A stretch of DNA of 60,174 bases from Pseudomonadota bacterium (GTDB taxonomy: Bacteria; Pseudomonadota; Gammaproteobacteria; Halothiobacillales; Halothiobacillaceae), in assembly GCA_021795795.1 (NCBI GenBank), contig JAJYPA010000009.1, positions 1 to 60,174 on the forward strand. Direction: 5' to 3'. Below, in pieces: positions 47,261-56,287 of the stretch. Positions within the stretch are counted from its first letter, which is position 1. Every line of letters begins with the position of its first letter. The notes under the pieces are model-generated. The model did no database searches. It was not told where the DNA came from and saw nothing but the letters and a program-made list of their open reading frames with translations. The position numbers and the translations under genes were made by a program.

Positions 47261-49884
47261 TGCAGATAGAACGATTGGAGTTAGAGCAGGTTCGCCGTTT
47301 TCGCGAACCGCTGATCCTGGAGAATCTGGGGCCAGGTCTGAACCTCTTTACCGGCCCAAATGAAGCTGGCAAAAGCAGCATCGTCCGAGCCATACGGGCG
47401 GCTTTCCTGGAACGGTACCGATCCACCAAGGTGGAGGATCTGGGCACCTGGGGCGTACACAACGTCGCTCCAGCGGTCAAAATCCATTTTCGCTGGAACG
47501 GGCAAACCTGCATTCTCGAAAAGCAGTTCCTGGGAAAAAAGACCTGTTCCCTCAAAATGGGCGATGAAACGCTCACGGGCGAGGACGCCGAAGATCGTCT
47601 CGCGCAACTATTGGGCTTCACCCTGGCCGCCAAGGGCGGTATCCGCGATGAGCAACTGGGTGTGCCCGGGGTACTCTGGATTGAGCAGGGCCGTGGACAT
47701 GAACTGGAAGACGCGGTGCGGGCGTCCGTCGATCACCTGCGCTCCGCCCTGCCCCAGTCCATGGAAGCATTGGGCAGTCGGCACGGAGACGCGGTGGCCG
47801 GCGCGGTGGCCCGGCAGTTGAGCGAACTCCTGACGGCTGGCGGCAAACCGCGCGGGGACTACAGCGCACTCCTCAGCACCATTACCGTCTTGCAAAACGA
47901 CATGGCGGAAACACGCGGGCGGATAGCGAGTTACCGCGAGCAGGTGGATGAACTAGGCCTTTTGCGCGCCGCCCATCACCAGGATATTCAAAACAAGCCC
48001 TGGGCACAGCTCCGCGCGCAGGCGGAAGCGGTGCAGCATCGCCTGAAAACCGCCCTGGAATGCGCGGCGCAACTGAAGACCTTGGAAAACGAACTGGGAC
48101 GGCTTCGCAGCCAGGCCGAACTGTTGGCCAACCATCAGAAGCAGCACAGGATGGCCGAAGAGGAGGCCACAAGAATTTCCCTGGATCTGGAACGCTGCAA
48201 AACGACCGCAGAAGCCGTTGACGCCCGCATAGAGGGGTTGCGTGAAGCGGATCGTGTGGCGAAAGCGGCATGGGAAATGGCCCGCGAGCAGGAGCAGCGC
48301 GCCCGGCAGATGCAGGAAATCCATGCTCAACAACAGGAAGCCGTGGATCTTCGGGCAAGCCTGGGTGAGAAGCAGGCCCGACTGGAACAGGCACAAGCCC
48401 GTGAAACCCGCCTGGCCACTGTTGGCGCCTGGTTGGATAGCCAGCATCTCGACTCTGAAAGCCTGGCGGCATTGCGGGCACTGGAACAGCAGATCCGCGA
48501 AAACCAGATCCGCCTCGAACGATTCGCCACCAAAATGCATTATCGATTGGAGTCCGGTATCCAGATGCATATTGGATCAACGACCATTGATGGTGAAGGC
48601 GAGTGGTCTATCTCCAAACCGGTACAGATCCGTATCCCGGATATCGGTACCCTGGAGCTTTCCCCGGGTGAAGAAGCGTTGGCCAACCTGGATCAGCAGC
48701 AGGTGGCGTTGCAACACGAGTGGACGATGAAGCTGGCAGAGTCCCACGTCGAATCCTTGCCCGAAGCGGAGCGGTTGTGGGCCACTATTCAGCGGGAACA
48801 GGCACAGAGCGAACAGGATCGTTTCATGGTGAAGTCCCTAGCCCCTGAAGGGATAGAGGCGCTGGTCAGGCTGATCACGGCAGGTCGTGAACGGCTGGGC
48901 TATCTGGAACAGTCGCTTTCCAGCGCCGCCATGCCGGCCCCGACGGTTTCGCTCGATGATGCGCGGGAAGGCCGAGAGATGGCGGAACAACACTGGCGCC
49001 TGCAAACAGAATTGCTGCATGCGGCGGAAACAGAACAGGCCGGCTTGGTGACAGAGATGCAGATGCTGCAGGCGAATCATGCGAAGCAACAAGCGCTGAT
49101 TGGCGAGACTGCGCCACTTTTTCCGCAATGGATGGAGAGCAGCCGGCTTCTGGACACCCAGCAAGGTGACAATCTCCTGCAGCAAAATCGCCTACGCGAA
49201 CAACTCTCCCGCGAAGATCCGGAAATGCTGCAACAGGACGCGGACCGCTACACGAAAAGCGCGGAGGTCGCAGAAACCCGGCACCGGGAACGCGCGGAGC
49301 GTATGGGCCGACTGGAAGCGCAACTGGAGATCAGCAACGCGCAAGGACTGGAGGAGCGCCTGGCAGAGCAGGAAACCGACCTGGCGGCGAAGGAACGACG
49401 GGCGCGGCACCTCAAAAACCGGGCCGATGGCCTCTTGCTCCTCTCTGGACTCATTGAAGGGCACCGGGATGCGCTCTTGCAGAAGCTCCAGGCGCCGTTA
49501 CAGGCCCGCGTGGATCACTACCTGCGGCTTTGGTCCCCAGGCGCCCGCCTCAAATTGGGCACGGATCTGGAGCCTGTGGAGATCCACCGCGAGCGCGGGC
49601 TATTGGGCGTGGAATCAGCCTCTTTCTCGGCGCTCAGCTTTGGCGCCAGGGAACAGGTTGCCCTGCTAATGCGGCTGGCCTATGCCGATGTGCTCAAAGA
49701 GGCCCGGCGACCTACTGTCATCATCCTGGATGACGTGCTGGCACACAGCGATATCATGCGTCTGGACGCGATGAAACGCATACTGAATGACGCCGCCAAA
49801 CGGCACCAGATCCTGCTGCTCACCTGCCATGAAGAGGACTGGGCGGATATGGGTGTGCCAGCGCGGGCGGTTGGGTACAAATGA
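47260..49884 (+). CDS. sbcC: SbcC/Rad50-like ATPase without zinc hook
   Basis: I start it at ATG 47260 (GTG 47257 is also possible); 874 residues. Walker A is GPNEAGKS (32-39), and the C-terminal part has FGAREQVALL and TVIILDDVLAHSD for the signature and Walker B. Long coiled coils connect the two. At the tip, where Rad50 has a CxxC hook, there is instead a short strand-rich domain (about 430-480) and no CxxC. This resembles the YhaN-type branch. It partners the SbcD protein encoded just before. Confidence 0.85.
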   Translation: MQIERLELEQVRRFREPLILENLGPGLNLFTGPNEAGKSSIVRAIRAAFLERYRSTKVEDLGTWGVHNVAPAVKIHFRWNGQTCILEKQFLGKKTCSLKMGDETLTGEDAEDRLAQLLGFTLAAKGGIRDEQLGVPGVLWIEQGRGHELEDAVRASVDHLRSALPQSMEALGSRHGDAVAGAVARQLSELLTAGGKPRGDYSALLSTITVLQNDMAETRGRIASYREQVDELGLLRAAHHQDIQNKPWAQLRAQAEAVQHRLKTALECAAQLKTLENELGRLRSQAELLANHQKQHRMAEEEATRISLDLERCKTTAEAVDARIEGLREADRVAKAAWEMAREQEQRARQMQEIHAQQQEAVDLRASLGEKQARLEQAQARETRLATVGAWLDSQHLDSESLAALRALEQQIRENQIRLERFATKMHYRLESGIQMHIGSTTIDGEGEWSISKPVQIRIPDIGTLELSPGEEALANLDQQQVALQHEWTMKLAESHVESLPEAERLWATIQREQAQSEQDRFMVKSLAPEGIEALVRLITAGRERLGYLEQSLSSAAMPAPTVSLDDAREGREMAEQHWRLQTELLHAAETEQAGLVTEMQMLQANHAKQQALIGETAPLFPQWMESSRLLDTQQGDNLLQQNRLREQLSREDPEMLQQDADRYTKSAEVAETRHRERAERMGRLEAQLEISNAQGLEERLAEQETDLAAKERRARHLKNRADGLLLLSGLIEGHRDALLQKLQAPLQARVDHYLRLWSPGARLKLGTDLEPVEIHRERGLLGVESASFSALSFGAREQVALLMRLAYADVLKEARRPTVIILDDVLAHSDIMRLDAMKRILNDAAKRHQILLLTCHEEDWADMGVPARAVGYK

Positions 49885-50081
49885 AAAGTCGTATAAAGAT
49901 GCAAGATGGAACTGGATAGCCATAATATGGCATGATAAAAGATGCAACATGGAACGAACAACTTCATGAATGCGCGTAATATTATCTCAAACTTTTTACA
50001 AAATACGCTTCACTTCCAGCAATTGTTTTGCTAACATTTTCTCTGGCAAAAATGCAACCGCAAAACGAAGAGGGTTTGGAA

Positions 50082-50720
50082 ATGAAGAAAGCACATGCGC
50101 TCCTGGGCGCCCTGATCACCGCCGGCCTCGCTGGCTGCGCGACCACGCCGAATATGCACTATTCCGGCGTCGCGCCGCAGGCTAGTGTCCAGCACAAGAA
50201 CGTTGCCCTGGTGACCAATGTAACGAACGGGTCTTTTAAGCCCAATCAGGTATTGACGACCTTTTCCAAGAAAGAACTTACGTCGAACTACGACAAACTG
50301 GAGAGCAGCGCTTTGCGGCAAGCTGGGGCACTGCCCATATTGGCCCAAAACGTCCCCTCTAGCGGGTGGGCTGTCGAGACGGACATCAGCACGCTTGCCC
50401 CGAGCAAACATGAGGTCATCGTGCATTACGATCTGGGAAAAACCTTGGGCATGGGGCTTATTCCTGTTGCCGGTCTTTTCACTCCGCATTATTACACGAT
50501 GGACGTGAATTTAGTGGATAACATAACTATTTTCCACGATGGAAAGGCCGTTTGGCATGACAGGACACCGGTCCACATGAAGAAAAACATCTCCGGATCC
50601 CGATTCAAGGTTGACGGTAACCACAGCGAGGCCGCCTACAAGGTCTATCGTGTGGCACAGACCAGCGCCGTTTCGCAAACGATGGTCGGACTTGGCCAGG
50701 CCATGTCGAAATCCGGCTGA
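50082..50720 (+). CDS. Lipoprotein of unknown function
   Basis: ATG 50082 follows GAGGG; 212 residues. The signal ends in LAGC (16-19). The mature protein is mixed alpha-beta, with a hydrophobic stretch (LGMGLIPVAGLF) that may associate with the outer membrane. The 197 bases before it hold no gene I can support. A strong terminator follows. Confidence 0.8.
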   Translation: MKKAHALLGALITAGLAGCATTPNMHYSGVAPQASVQHKNVALVTNVTNGSFKPNQVLTTFSKKELTSNYDKLESSALRQAGALPILAQNVPSSGWAVETDISTLAPSKHEVIVHYDLGKTLGMGLIPVAGLFTPHYYTMDVNLVDNITIFHDGKAVWHDRTPVHMKKNISGSRFKVDGNHSEAAYKVYRVAQTSAVSQTMVGLGQAMSKSG

Positions 50721-50741
50721 CGGGCGTTTCGCTGGCAGCAG

Positions 50742-50764
50742 AAAGGCGCCACACGGGCGCCTTT
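50742..50764. terminator. Bidirectional terminator
   Basis: AAAGGCGCC and GGCGCCTTT around a five-base loop, between convergent genes, with T-rich runs on both strands. Confidence 0.9.
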
Positions 50765-50786
50765 TCTTTGCGTCGGTTCTTGGGGA

Positions 50787-51500
50787 TTAGAAACTGTAAC
50801 CCAACCCCACATTGCCCTGCAGCAGATTCATGTTGGCGCCACCATTCGTGTAGTCGTCATACTTGAAGCCAGCCAACGCGTACCAGGGGCCGGAGATCTG
50901 GTAGTTGGCCTGCAATCCCAACTGGAACACATCGCTAGAACCGCTTGAGGACGTGGACGTAATCGTCGATCCATTACCGCTCAGTGTGTCGGTGGCGCTT
51001 ACTCCGGCCAGATAGGCCACGTCTCCGGTGAACACCAGGGGCCCCATGCCGTAACCGGCTTCCAGGCCGCCGCCAATGGCGTTATTGGTGAAGTGCAACG
51101 AGGCGTTCTGCACCTGGCCGGCGTTGAAGTTGATGCCGAAACGGCTGTACTGGTAGGCCAGGTAAGGGCCGACACGGAAGTTCTGGGAGAACGGGAACAG
51201 GTATCCGGCCTTGACGTTGATGCCGGTCATGCCGCCGCCGGTGGTCTGATAAGGGCTCTCGATCAGCGTGTCGAAGTCGTGATGGTAATCGGCCGAGAGC
51301 ATCCAGCCCTGGTTGGTCATGAACGATCCCTTGACGCCGACGCCACCAGCGCTGTTGCCGCCGGAATTGCTGATGCCAGAGATATTGCCATAGACGGCGG
51401 CGCAGTTCATGACTCCGGACAGGTCGGATGCCATCGCCATACCGGATGCCATTAGGCTGGCGGCGACAGCGGCAAGGATGAGAGTATTTTTCGCGGACAT
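50787..51500 (-). CDS. Outer-membrane beta-barrel protein
   Basis: The 237-residue protein has a clear signal peptide (first 24 residues, ending AMA), then alternating amphipathic strands with many Gly, Tyr and Asn, and ends GLGYSF with the C-terminal aromatic typical of barrels. About eight to ten strands are likely. It could be a porin-like or adhesin-like surface protein. Transcribed against the flow of its region from its own promoter. Confidence 0.82.
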   Translation of the reverse strand: MSAKNTLILAAVAASLMASGMAMASDLSGVMNCAAVYGNISGISNSGGNSAGGVGVKGSFMTNQGWMLSADYHHDFDTLIESPYQTTGGGMTGINVKAGYLFPFSQNFRVGPYLAYQYSRFGINFNAGQVQNASLHFTNNAIGGGLEAGYGMGPLVFTGDVAYLAGVSATDTLSGNGSTITSTSSSGSSDVFQLGLQANYQISGPWYALAGFKYDDYTNGGANMNLLQGNVGLGYSF

Positions 51501-51542
51501 AGGGTACCCCTTATGGATATGGCGGAAGTGCCAATAACGAGT

Positions 51543-51570
51543 ATTTTATACTGGTGACGGCTGTTGTCAA
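51543..51570 (-). promoter_or_regulatory. Sigma70-like promoter for the barrel gene
   Basis: TTGACA, 16-base spacer, TAAAAT on the minus strand, 43 bases before the ATG. Confidence 0.7.
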
Positions 51571-51639
51571 TGCACAACAATAAAATTCCATCATGGAACG
51601 ATGAGGTTTTTATCGCTGCATCATGGAGTTACTAAAATA

Positions 51640-51667
51640 ATGGTTGCATCAACTGAGATAGTATATT
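51640..51667 (+). promoter_or_regulatory. Weak sigma70-like promoter with GATAGTATATT core
   Basis: TATATT at 51662-51667 preceded by GATAG; the -35 is poor (ATGGTT). A TTCCA-TCA-TGGAA palindrome lies about 50 bases upstream and may be its operator. Confidence 0.45.
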
Positions 51668-51705
51668 ATATTCTGTGCTGTCGAAAGATCTGGGTAGGAA
51701 ACGTA

Positions 51706-52005
51706 ATGAGCAATCACACAAAAGGCCCCTGGCACCGGAATGTTCCCCCTGCCACCAAGTACACCACGATCTTCGCCGGACGTAATACGCATGTGGCGCG
51801 AGTGGTCACGGACGGCGGGCTAACGCCAGAGGAAGTGGAGGCGAATTGCGACTTGATTGCGGCGGCTCCGGAACTGCTGAAAGCGCTTGAAGCTATGTTG
51901 CAAATCTACGGGGATAGTCATGACAAAGATCGTGACGAGCTAGAAACTTATGCGATCACGCTGGCTCGCGCAGCCATTGCTAAGGCAAATGGAATATACC
52001 TTTAA
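51706..52005 (+). CDS. Phage-type conserved protein (GPW / AAAPELL pattern)
   Basis: Start at ATG 51706; 99 residues. The pattern HTKGPWHRN at the start and NCDLIAAAPELLKALEAML in the second half matches a small protein family found in many phages and mobile elements, function unknown. It has its own promoter and leads a plus-strand run. Confidence 0.75.
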   Translation: MSNHTKGPWHRNVPPATKYTTIFAGRNTHVARVVTDGGLTPEEVEANCDLIAAAPELLKALEAMLQIYGDSHDKDRDELETYAITLARAAIAKANGIYL

Positions 52006-52017
52006 GGATGGTGATGA

Positions 52018-52617
52018 ATGAATGGCGTACGGAGAAGCAAGTCAGTCAAACTGGCCAAAAATAAAGCGCGCTCAAAAAAAGTACATATACGCACAAAAAA
52101 GGTAGAAAAAAATAAAATGCAGATAATTAGTCGATCCGCGCCAAGTGCAGAGCAGAACGGATTGATGAGCGAGGCGTGTACACGCAAAAGACTAAAAGTG
52201 GTTTTTGATGAGATGACACCCTTCGGCGACGAATGGCGGGCGCGAGCCATCAGCGTTGATACGAACGAATTTTTTAATGAATGTGTCAAGCGGATTAGCA
52301 ATAATAATCCTGGTGAAAACATGGAAATATTGTCATCATCAAAGATGTGTACGATGGAACTGCATATAGTTGTACGCACCTTATGTCTTCGCGGTTTCGT
52401 TGTTAGTATTAGACATATTATTTACCAGCGCGATGACGGCGAAGAAACGGTAACGCCTGTCCATCAGTGTGTGTTGTGGCAATCCGGTCAGGATGTTCCC
52501 GCCATGTCAAACGAATTTCACTTTGCGTTACCGGTTGATCCTGTTGTTGAGCTTTATGAATTAATTGGGTCGATCAACCCGGAATTAATAAACGGTAACA
52601 TCACATTAGCGGGCTAA
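52018..52617 (+). CDS. Unknown 199-residue protein with basic N-terminus
   Basis: The first 35 residues are very Lys/Arg-rich (KLAKNKARSKKVHIRTKK), suggesting nucleic-acid contact; the rest is a mixed alpha-beta domain. No family recognised. The gene is rich in A and T compared with most neighbours. Confidence 0.65.
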   Translation: MNGVRRSKSVKLAKNKARSKKVHIRTKKVEKNKMQIISRSAPSAEQNGLMSEACTRKRLKVVFDEMTPFGDEWRARAISVDTNEFFNECVKRISNNNPGENMEILSSSKMCTMELHIVVRTLCLRGFVVSIRHIIYQRDDGEETVTPVHQCVLWQSGQDVPAMSNEFHFALPVDPVVELYELIGSINPELINGNITLAG

Positions 52618-52701
52618 GTACGCATGGAACGCAAAGCCGTCGCGGCTGCGGAGCGGTAGTTTAAGCGAGTGATAGTGTTACGGACTAGGAGATTTAGGAA
52701 A

Positions 52702-52887
52702 ATGGATGAAGACAAAATCGGTGAAGCTTTTATGGCCTATTTTCGGCTGATACTGGTCATATTGGGCGCTGTCACTTTGGTGACATTCATCAAGGTTGCG
52801 ACCACTCCCATCATCGCGCATAACGCACATCACTCATCCAGCAGGCAAACAACTAAAAATAGTGAATCGTCATCGCGGGAGAACTGA
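52702..52887 (+). CDS. Small single-helix membrane protein
   Basis: ATG 52702 is preceded by AGGAGATTTAGGAAA. The 61-residue protein has one membrane helix (about 14-37) and a His/Ser-rich tail. No family recognised. Confidence 0.6.
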   Translation: MDEDKIGEAFMAYFRLILVILGAVTLVTFIKVATTPIIAHNAHHSSSRQTTKNSESSSREN

Positions 52888-52899
52888 AAGGAGTCTCGG

Positions 52900-53544
52900 A
52901 TGAGCAATTGGGCGGACAAAACCGACGAGCAAAAAAAAGAACGTATTCGGCGGCAAAAAATTCTAAGGTCCCAAGACACGAATGCCCGGCGACGTATGTT
53001 GGAGTGGAACAATTCGGAAAAAGGACGGAGCGCTCGCCAACGGTACATGGAAAGCAAAGGTAGAAAAGCCATGGCTGAAAAGCGAGCCAAGGGTACGAGA
53101 TATTATGAACAGAAAACTGAACGCATGAAACATTCTGCGAACACTGCCATAAATGGAAGAGCTAGGTGGACTGCATTTGAAGAAACCAAATTGCTTGAAA
53201 TGGTTGAGTTAGGAATGACGGCACATGAAATCGCAATAGAGCTTGACAGATCAATTCGTGCTGTTGAGCGCAAGAGGGAAAGATTGTTAATGGAACATAA
53301 TTTGAAAGCACAACGCGGGAGAACTGATATGTTCAGTCAATTGGCGACTTGCATCGAATGCGGTTGTAACGATTTCCAGGCTTGCGAGCATGGTTGCTGG
53401 TGGGTGCGTGTCGATTACAAGGCTGGCCTTGGTGTATGCAGTGAATGCGCTCACCGAGTCAAAGATTGGGACCGTGGAGACCGGACGCTCTCCGGTGCAA
53501 CGCGGATGCTTTTGGAAACGCCCTATGGAGGATTGCCGTCATGA
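52900..53544 (+). CDS. SANT/Myb-like and zinc-cluster protein
   Basis: The 214-residue protein has three parts: a very basic helical N-terminus (1-85); a SANT-like helix-turn-helix, ARWTAFEETKLLEMVELG followed by IAIELDRSIRAVERKR; and a Cys-rich C-terminal part (CIECGCNDFQACEHGCWW ... CSECA) of a type seen in phage proteins. It is probably a DNA-binding regulator or processing factor. Overlaps the next gene by four bases. Confidence 0.7.
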   Translation: MSNWADKTDEQKKERIRRQKILRSQDTNARRRMLEWNNSEKGRSARQRYMESKGRKAMAEKRAKGTRYYEQKTERMKHSANTAINGRARWTAFEETKLLEMVELGMTAHEIAIELDRSIRAVERKRERLLMEHNLKAQRGRTDMFSQLATCIECGCNDFQACEHGCWWVRVDYKAGLGVCSECAHRVKDWDRGDRTLSGATRMLLETPYGGLPS

Positions 53545-54521
53545 GTGACAAAACAGGTATCGCATGGACAGACGCAACCTGGAACCCCGTAACCGGGTGC
53601 TCCAAGGTGTCGCAGGGCTGCAAACTTTGCTACGCCGAGCGTGAATGGGGCAGGCTTTCCGCCAATCCCAAGGCGACAAATTATTATGGCCGTGCGTTTA
53701 CGGACGTGGCCTGTCATGAGGATCGCTTGGATCAGCCCCTGCGCTGGAAAAAGCCGCGCATGATCTTCGTGAACTCCATGTCCGACCTCTTCCATGAGGA
53801 CGTGCCGGACGCATTCATCAACAAGGTGTTTGCGGTGATGGCCTTGGCGAAGCAGCACACATTCCAGGTGCTGACCAAGAGACCAGAGCGGATGCTGCGG
53901 TGGTTCGATCCCGGTTTCGACAATCGTGAGCATGCCGTTGGCCAGGCCATGCGGGAAATCGCGGCGGCCCGTGGCGGCGACGATGCGGGGCTGCCGGAAT
54001 GGCCCCTGCCCAACGTCTGGCTAGGTGTATCGGTCGAGGACCAGGCCACCGCCGATGAACGCATCCCGTTGCTGCTGCGGGCCCCTGCCGCTGTGCGGTG
54101 GATCAGTGCAGAACCTATTCTGGGGCGCATAGACCTGGAGCATGTCCAGCTTGATGAAGACACCTACTACAATGCGCTTACGGGCGACACCTTGATGTTG
54201 AGCCACACCATCATCCCCATGGAAAACACACTAAATTGGGTGGTCTTGGGTGGGGAATCTGGAAATTCGGCACGCGTTCTGGACGCGCTTCATTTGCGGT
54301 CCTTGTTGATGCAATGCCAAAAAGCCGGTACCCCAGTCTTTGTGAAGCAGTTGGGGTATCGGTTCATGGACCTGGACAGGGTGGTTTACGGCGCCGGGGT
54401 GCCGACTACCGACATCGCCCGGCAATTAAGGAACCGTGCCGGCGCGGACATGGATGAGTGGCCGGAGGATTTGCGGGTGCGGGAGTGGCCGAAGGAGGTA
54501 GAAGCATGGAAAACCCAATAA
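53541..54521 (+). CDS. DUF5131 (phage Gp37/Gp68) family protein
   Basis: Start at ATG 53541; 326 residues. The N-terminus carries WNPVTGCSKVSQGCKLCYAE, the Cys cluster of the Gp37/Gp68 family, which resembles a radical-SAM iron-sulfur site. Further features are FVNSMSDLFH, TKRPERM and WVVLGGESG. The family is widespread in phages and mobile elements; its reaction is not known. It directly follows the zinc-cluster protein. Confidence 0.88.
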   Translation: MSDKTGIAWTDATWNPVTGCSKVSQGCKLCYAEREWGRLSANPKATNYYGRAFTDVACHEDRLDQPLRWKKPRMIFVNSMSDLFHEDVPDAFINKVFAVMALAKQHTFQVLTKRPERMLRWFDPGFDNREHAVGQAMREIAAARGGDDAGLPEWPLPNVWLGVSVEDQATADERIPLLLRAPAAVRWISAEPILGRIDLEHVQLDEDTYYNALTGDTLMLSHTIIPMENTLNWVVLGGESGNSARVLDALHLRSLLMQCQKAGTPVFVKQLGYRFMDLDRVVYGAGVPTTDIARQLRNRAGADMDEWPEDLRVREWPKEVEAWKTQ

Positions 54522-55015
54522 GAGATTTTGATATTAATCAACCGTATACCGTAGAAGAAATCAGAAACGCTATACAGGATATCAAAGATGAAGAAGAAAG
54601 GATTGGTCACAAAGCGACAAGAAACATGAAAATCATAGTCTTAATGTGGATTTCTATTACGGTTGCATTGGCCATTATAGATAATGCTGCAACTGAGACG
54701 GTTTGTTTATCCATTCTCGGTTTTATGTTTTCGCTCATTCCTATGATGTTAGCGGTGGACGACGCGACCAAATGCAACTACACGGTTAAAGATTTTGTTT
54801 TTATAAATGCGCAAAATAAAATCGACAATATGATACCACGGGGTTCGGCTGAAAAAGTGCTAAGCTATGCAAAACAATATGCACAGATTCACGAATATGT
54901 CCACCGTGTTTCTGCTTCCGGGCGTGATTTATTGTTGATGGAACTGTCTGAGTTTGACGAATGGGTAAAGCATGAGAAGATTCGTGTTTCTTACTCTGAG
55001 ATAGCAAGGTGTTAA
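54506..55015 (+). CDS. Membrane protein, AT-rich
   Basis: ATG 54506 follows AAGGAGG and lies inside the end of the DUF5131 gene. The 169-residue protein has two adjacent membrane helices (about 52-69 and 76-95) and a helical cytosolic tail. The gene is much richer in A and T than its neighbours, which points to separate acquisition. Confidence 0.65.
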   Translation: MENPIRDFDINQPYTVEEIRNAIQDIKDEEERIGHKATRNMKIIVLMWISITVALAIIDNAATETVCLSILGFMFSLIPMMLAVDDATKCNYTVKDFVFINAQNKIDNMIPRGSAEKVLSYAKQYAQIHEYVHRVSASGRDLLLMELSEFDEWVKHEKIRVSYSEIARC

Positions 55016-55063
55016 TGGTAGAGGCTGGCAGGAGTGGCCCGAAGTCGTCACGGAGGGGTTCCA

Positions 55064-55339
55064 GTGAAACGAATTCCGATTAAACAGCGCATAGTAACCG
55101 CACTCCAGGAAAACAATGGAATACTAGAGTATCAATCCTTACTTTACATAGTTTTTCCACCCGACCAGTATCCAGGAGCCTATCGGAACAGTTCCAATGG
55201 CGGGCCTCCTGGGTGCGCCATGGCGCTGGGCCGCGCATTGCGCGAAATGAGTGGGCAAGTGTTCGATTCCAACCATGAGTACGGACGGAAGATTTCCCTT
55301 CGGAGCGCGCATCACTTGCGGTCCTTGTTAATGCAATGA
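55064..55339 (+). CDS. Unknown 91-residue protein, GTG start
   Basis: GTG 55064 follows GGAGG at good spacing, better than the GTG at 55034. The protein begins (V)KRIPIKQRIVTALQEN and may hold a winged-helix-like segment. Its last residues HLRSLLMQ come from a 26-base stretch that is nearly identical to one inside the DUF5131 gene. Confidence 0.6.
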   Translation: MKRIPIKQRIVTALQENNGILEYQSLLYIVFPPDQYPGAYRNSSNGGPPGCAMALGRALREMSGQVFDSNHEYGRKISLRSAHHLRSLLMQ

Positions 55340-55722
55340 GCCTGCAGAAACGGGAGTGGTGGCGAAGCCATTATGTGGTGCGTGGATTTCCAATGATGAT
55401 CCAGCGTTTTCCTGTCGATCGTGGCCGCATGCCGATGGATGCGGTCCCGCTGCGCGGACGTATTCTTTGGTGGCTGGGTGTGGTGCGCATACACGAGGAT
55501 GGTGACGGGTGGTCGGGGGTGTTTCGGTGGTGGCACCCGATCACCTGGTGCTTGTTCGTTGCCATGATTCCGGTTTGCGCGGTTGTTGGAGAGGAAATAT
55601 TTCGCGTTGTTCCGATGCGCGTAGGTCGGTTCTTTTTGGAGAATCCAGAAAGGTTGATCTGGTGGACACCGTTTTCCTCGCGCCAGGGTTTTCTGTGCAG
55701 CTTGCCGACAAAAGGAGGTTAA
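55336..55722 (+). CDS. Membrane-associated protein, Trp/Arg-rich
   Basis: ATG 55336 overlaps the previous stop. The 128-residue protein has one clear hydrophobic segment (about 69-86) flanked by Trp/Arg-rich stretches. No family recognised. Confidence 0.6.
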   Translation: MSLQKREWWRSHYVVRGFPMMIQRFPVDRGRMPMDAVPLRGRILWWLGVVRIHEDGDGWSGVFRWWHPITWCLFVAMIPVCAVVGEEIFRVVPMRVGRFFLENPERLIWWTPFSSRQGFLCSLPTKGG

Positions 55723-55723
55723 A

Positions 55724-56287
55724 ATGACGCCGACTGATCGTGTGCCTGCCAAGGGCATTTCACCGGACATGACGCTGAACGCGCTCTTGTTCGCCATGGA
55801 GCGGCATAAAGGACAAACCCGGCGCGGCACCGATCTGCCCTACATCACGCATCCCATTGCCGTCAGCTATCTGGTGGCCCAGTTCAAGCGGTCGAAGCAT
55901 CTGCAGGAACTGGTGGCCGCCGCCATTCTGCACGATGTGCTGGAGGATACGCCGACTACCTTCGCGGAATTGGCGGAGCAATTCACGCCGCTGGTGGCCA
56001 GCCTGGTTCTGGAACTCACCTCCGATCAGGCAGAGATCGATCGAATCGGTAAGCGGGAATATCTCAAGGCCAAGATGGCCGGTATGAGCAGTTACGGGCT
56101 CACGATCAAGCTGGCGGACCGGTTGCACAACATTTCCGACCGGCCCACCGCCAAAATGGTGCGGGATACTTTGGAGATCCTGGCGCACCTGCAGTCGCAT
56201 CGGCGACTGACCGATCCGCAAAAGACCCTTATGGAACGAATCACCACGATATGCGAAGCCAAACTCGCGATGGCGGGAGAACCATGA
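55724..56287 (+). CDS. SpoT/MESH1-type HD phosphohydrolase
   Basis: The 187-residue protein consists of one HD domain of the RelA/SpoT hydrolase type: GQTRRGTDLPYITHPIAV, then AAAILHDVLEDTP, and IKLADRLHNISD. These match the metal and nucleotide sites of small alarmone hydrolases, so it may break down (p)ppGpp or a related nucleotide and affect the host stringent response. No synthetase domain is present. Preceded by AAGGAGG; overlaps the next gene by four bases. Confidence 0.8.
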   Translation: MTPTDRVPAKGISPDMTLNALLFAMERHKGQTRRGTDLPYITHPIAVSYLVAQFKRSKHLQELVAAAILHDVLEDTPTTFAELAEQFTPLVASLVLELTSDQAEIDRIGKREYLKAKMAGMSSYGLTIKLADRLHNISDRPTAKMVRDTLEILAHLQSHRRLTDPQKTLMERITTICEAKLAMAGEP

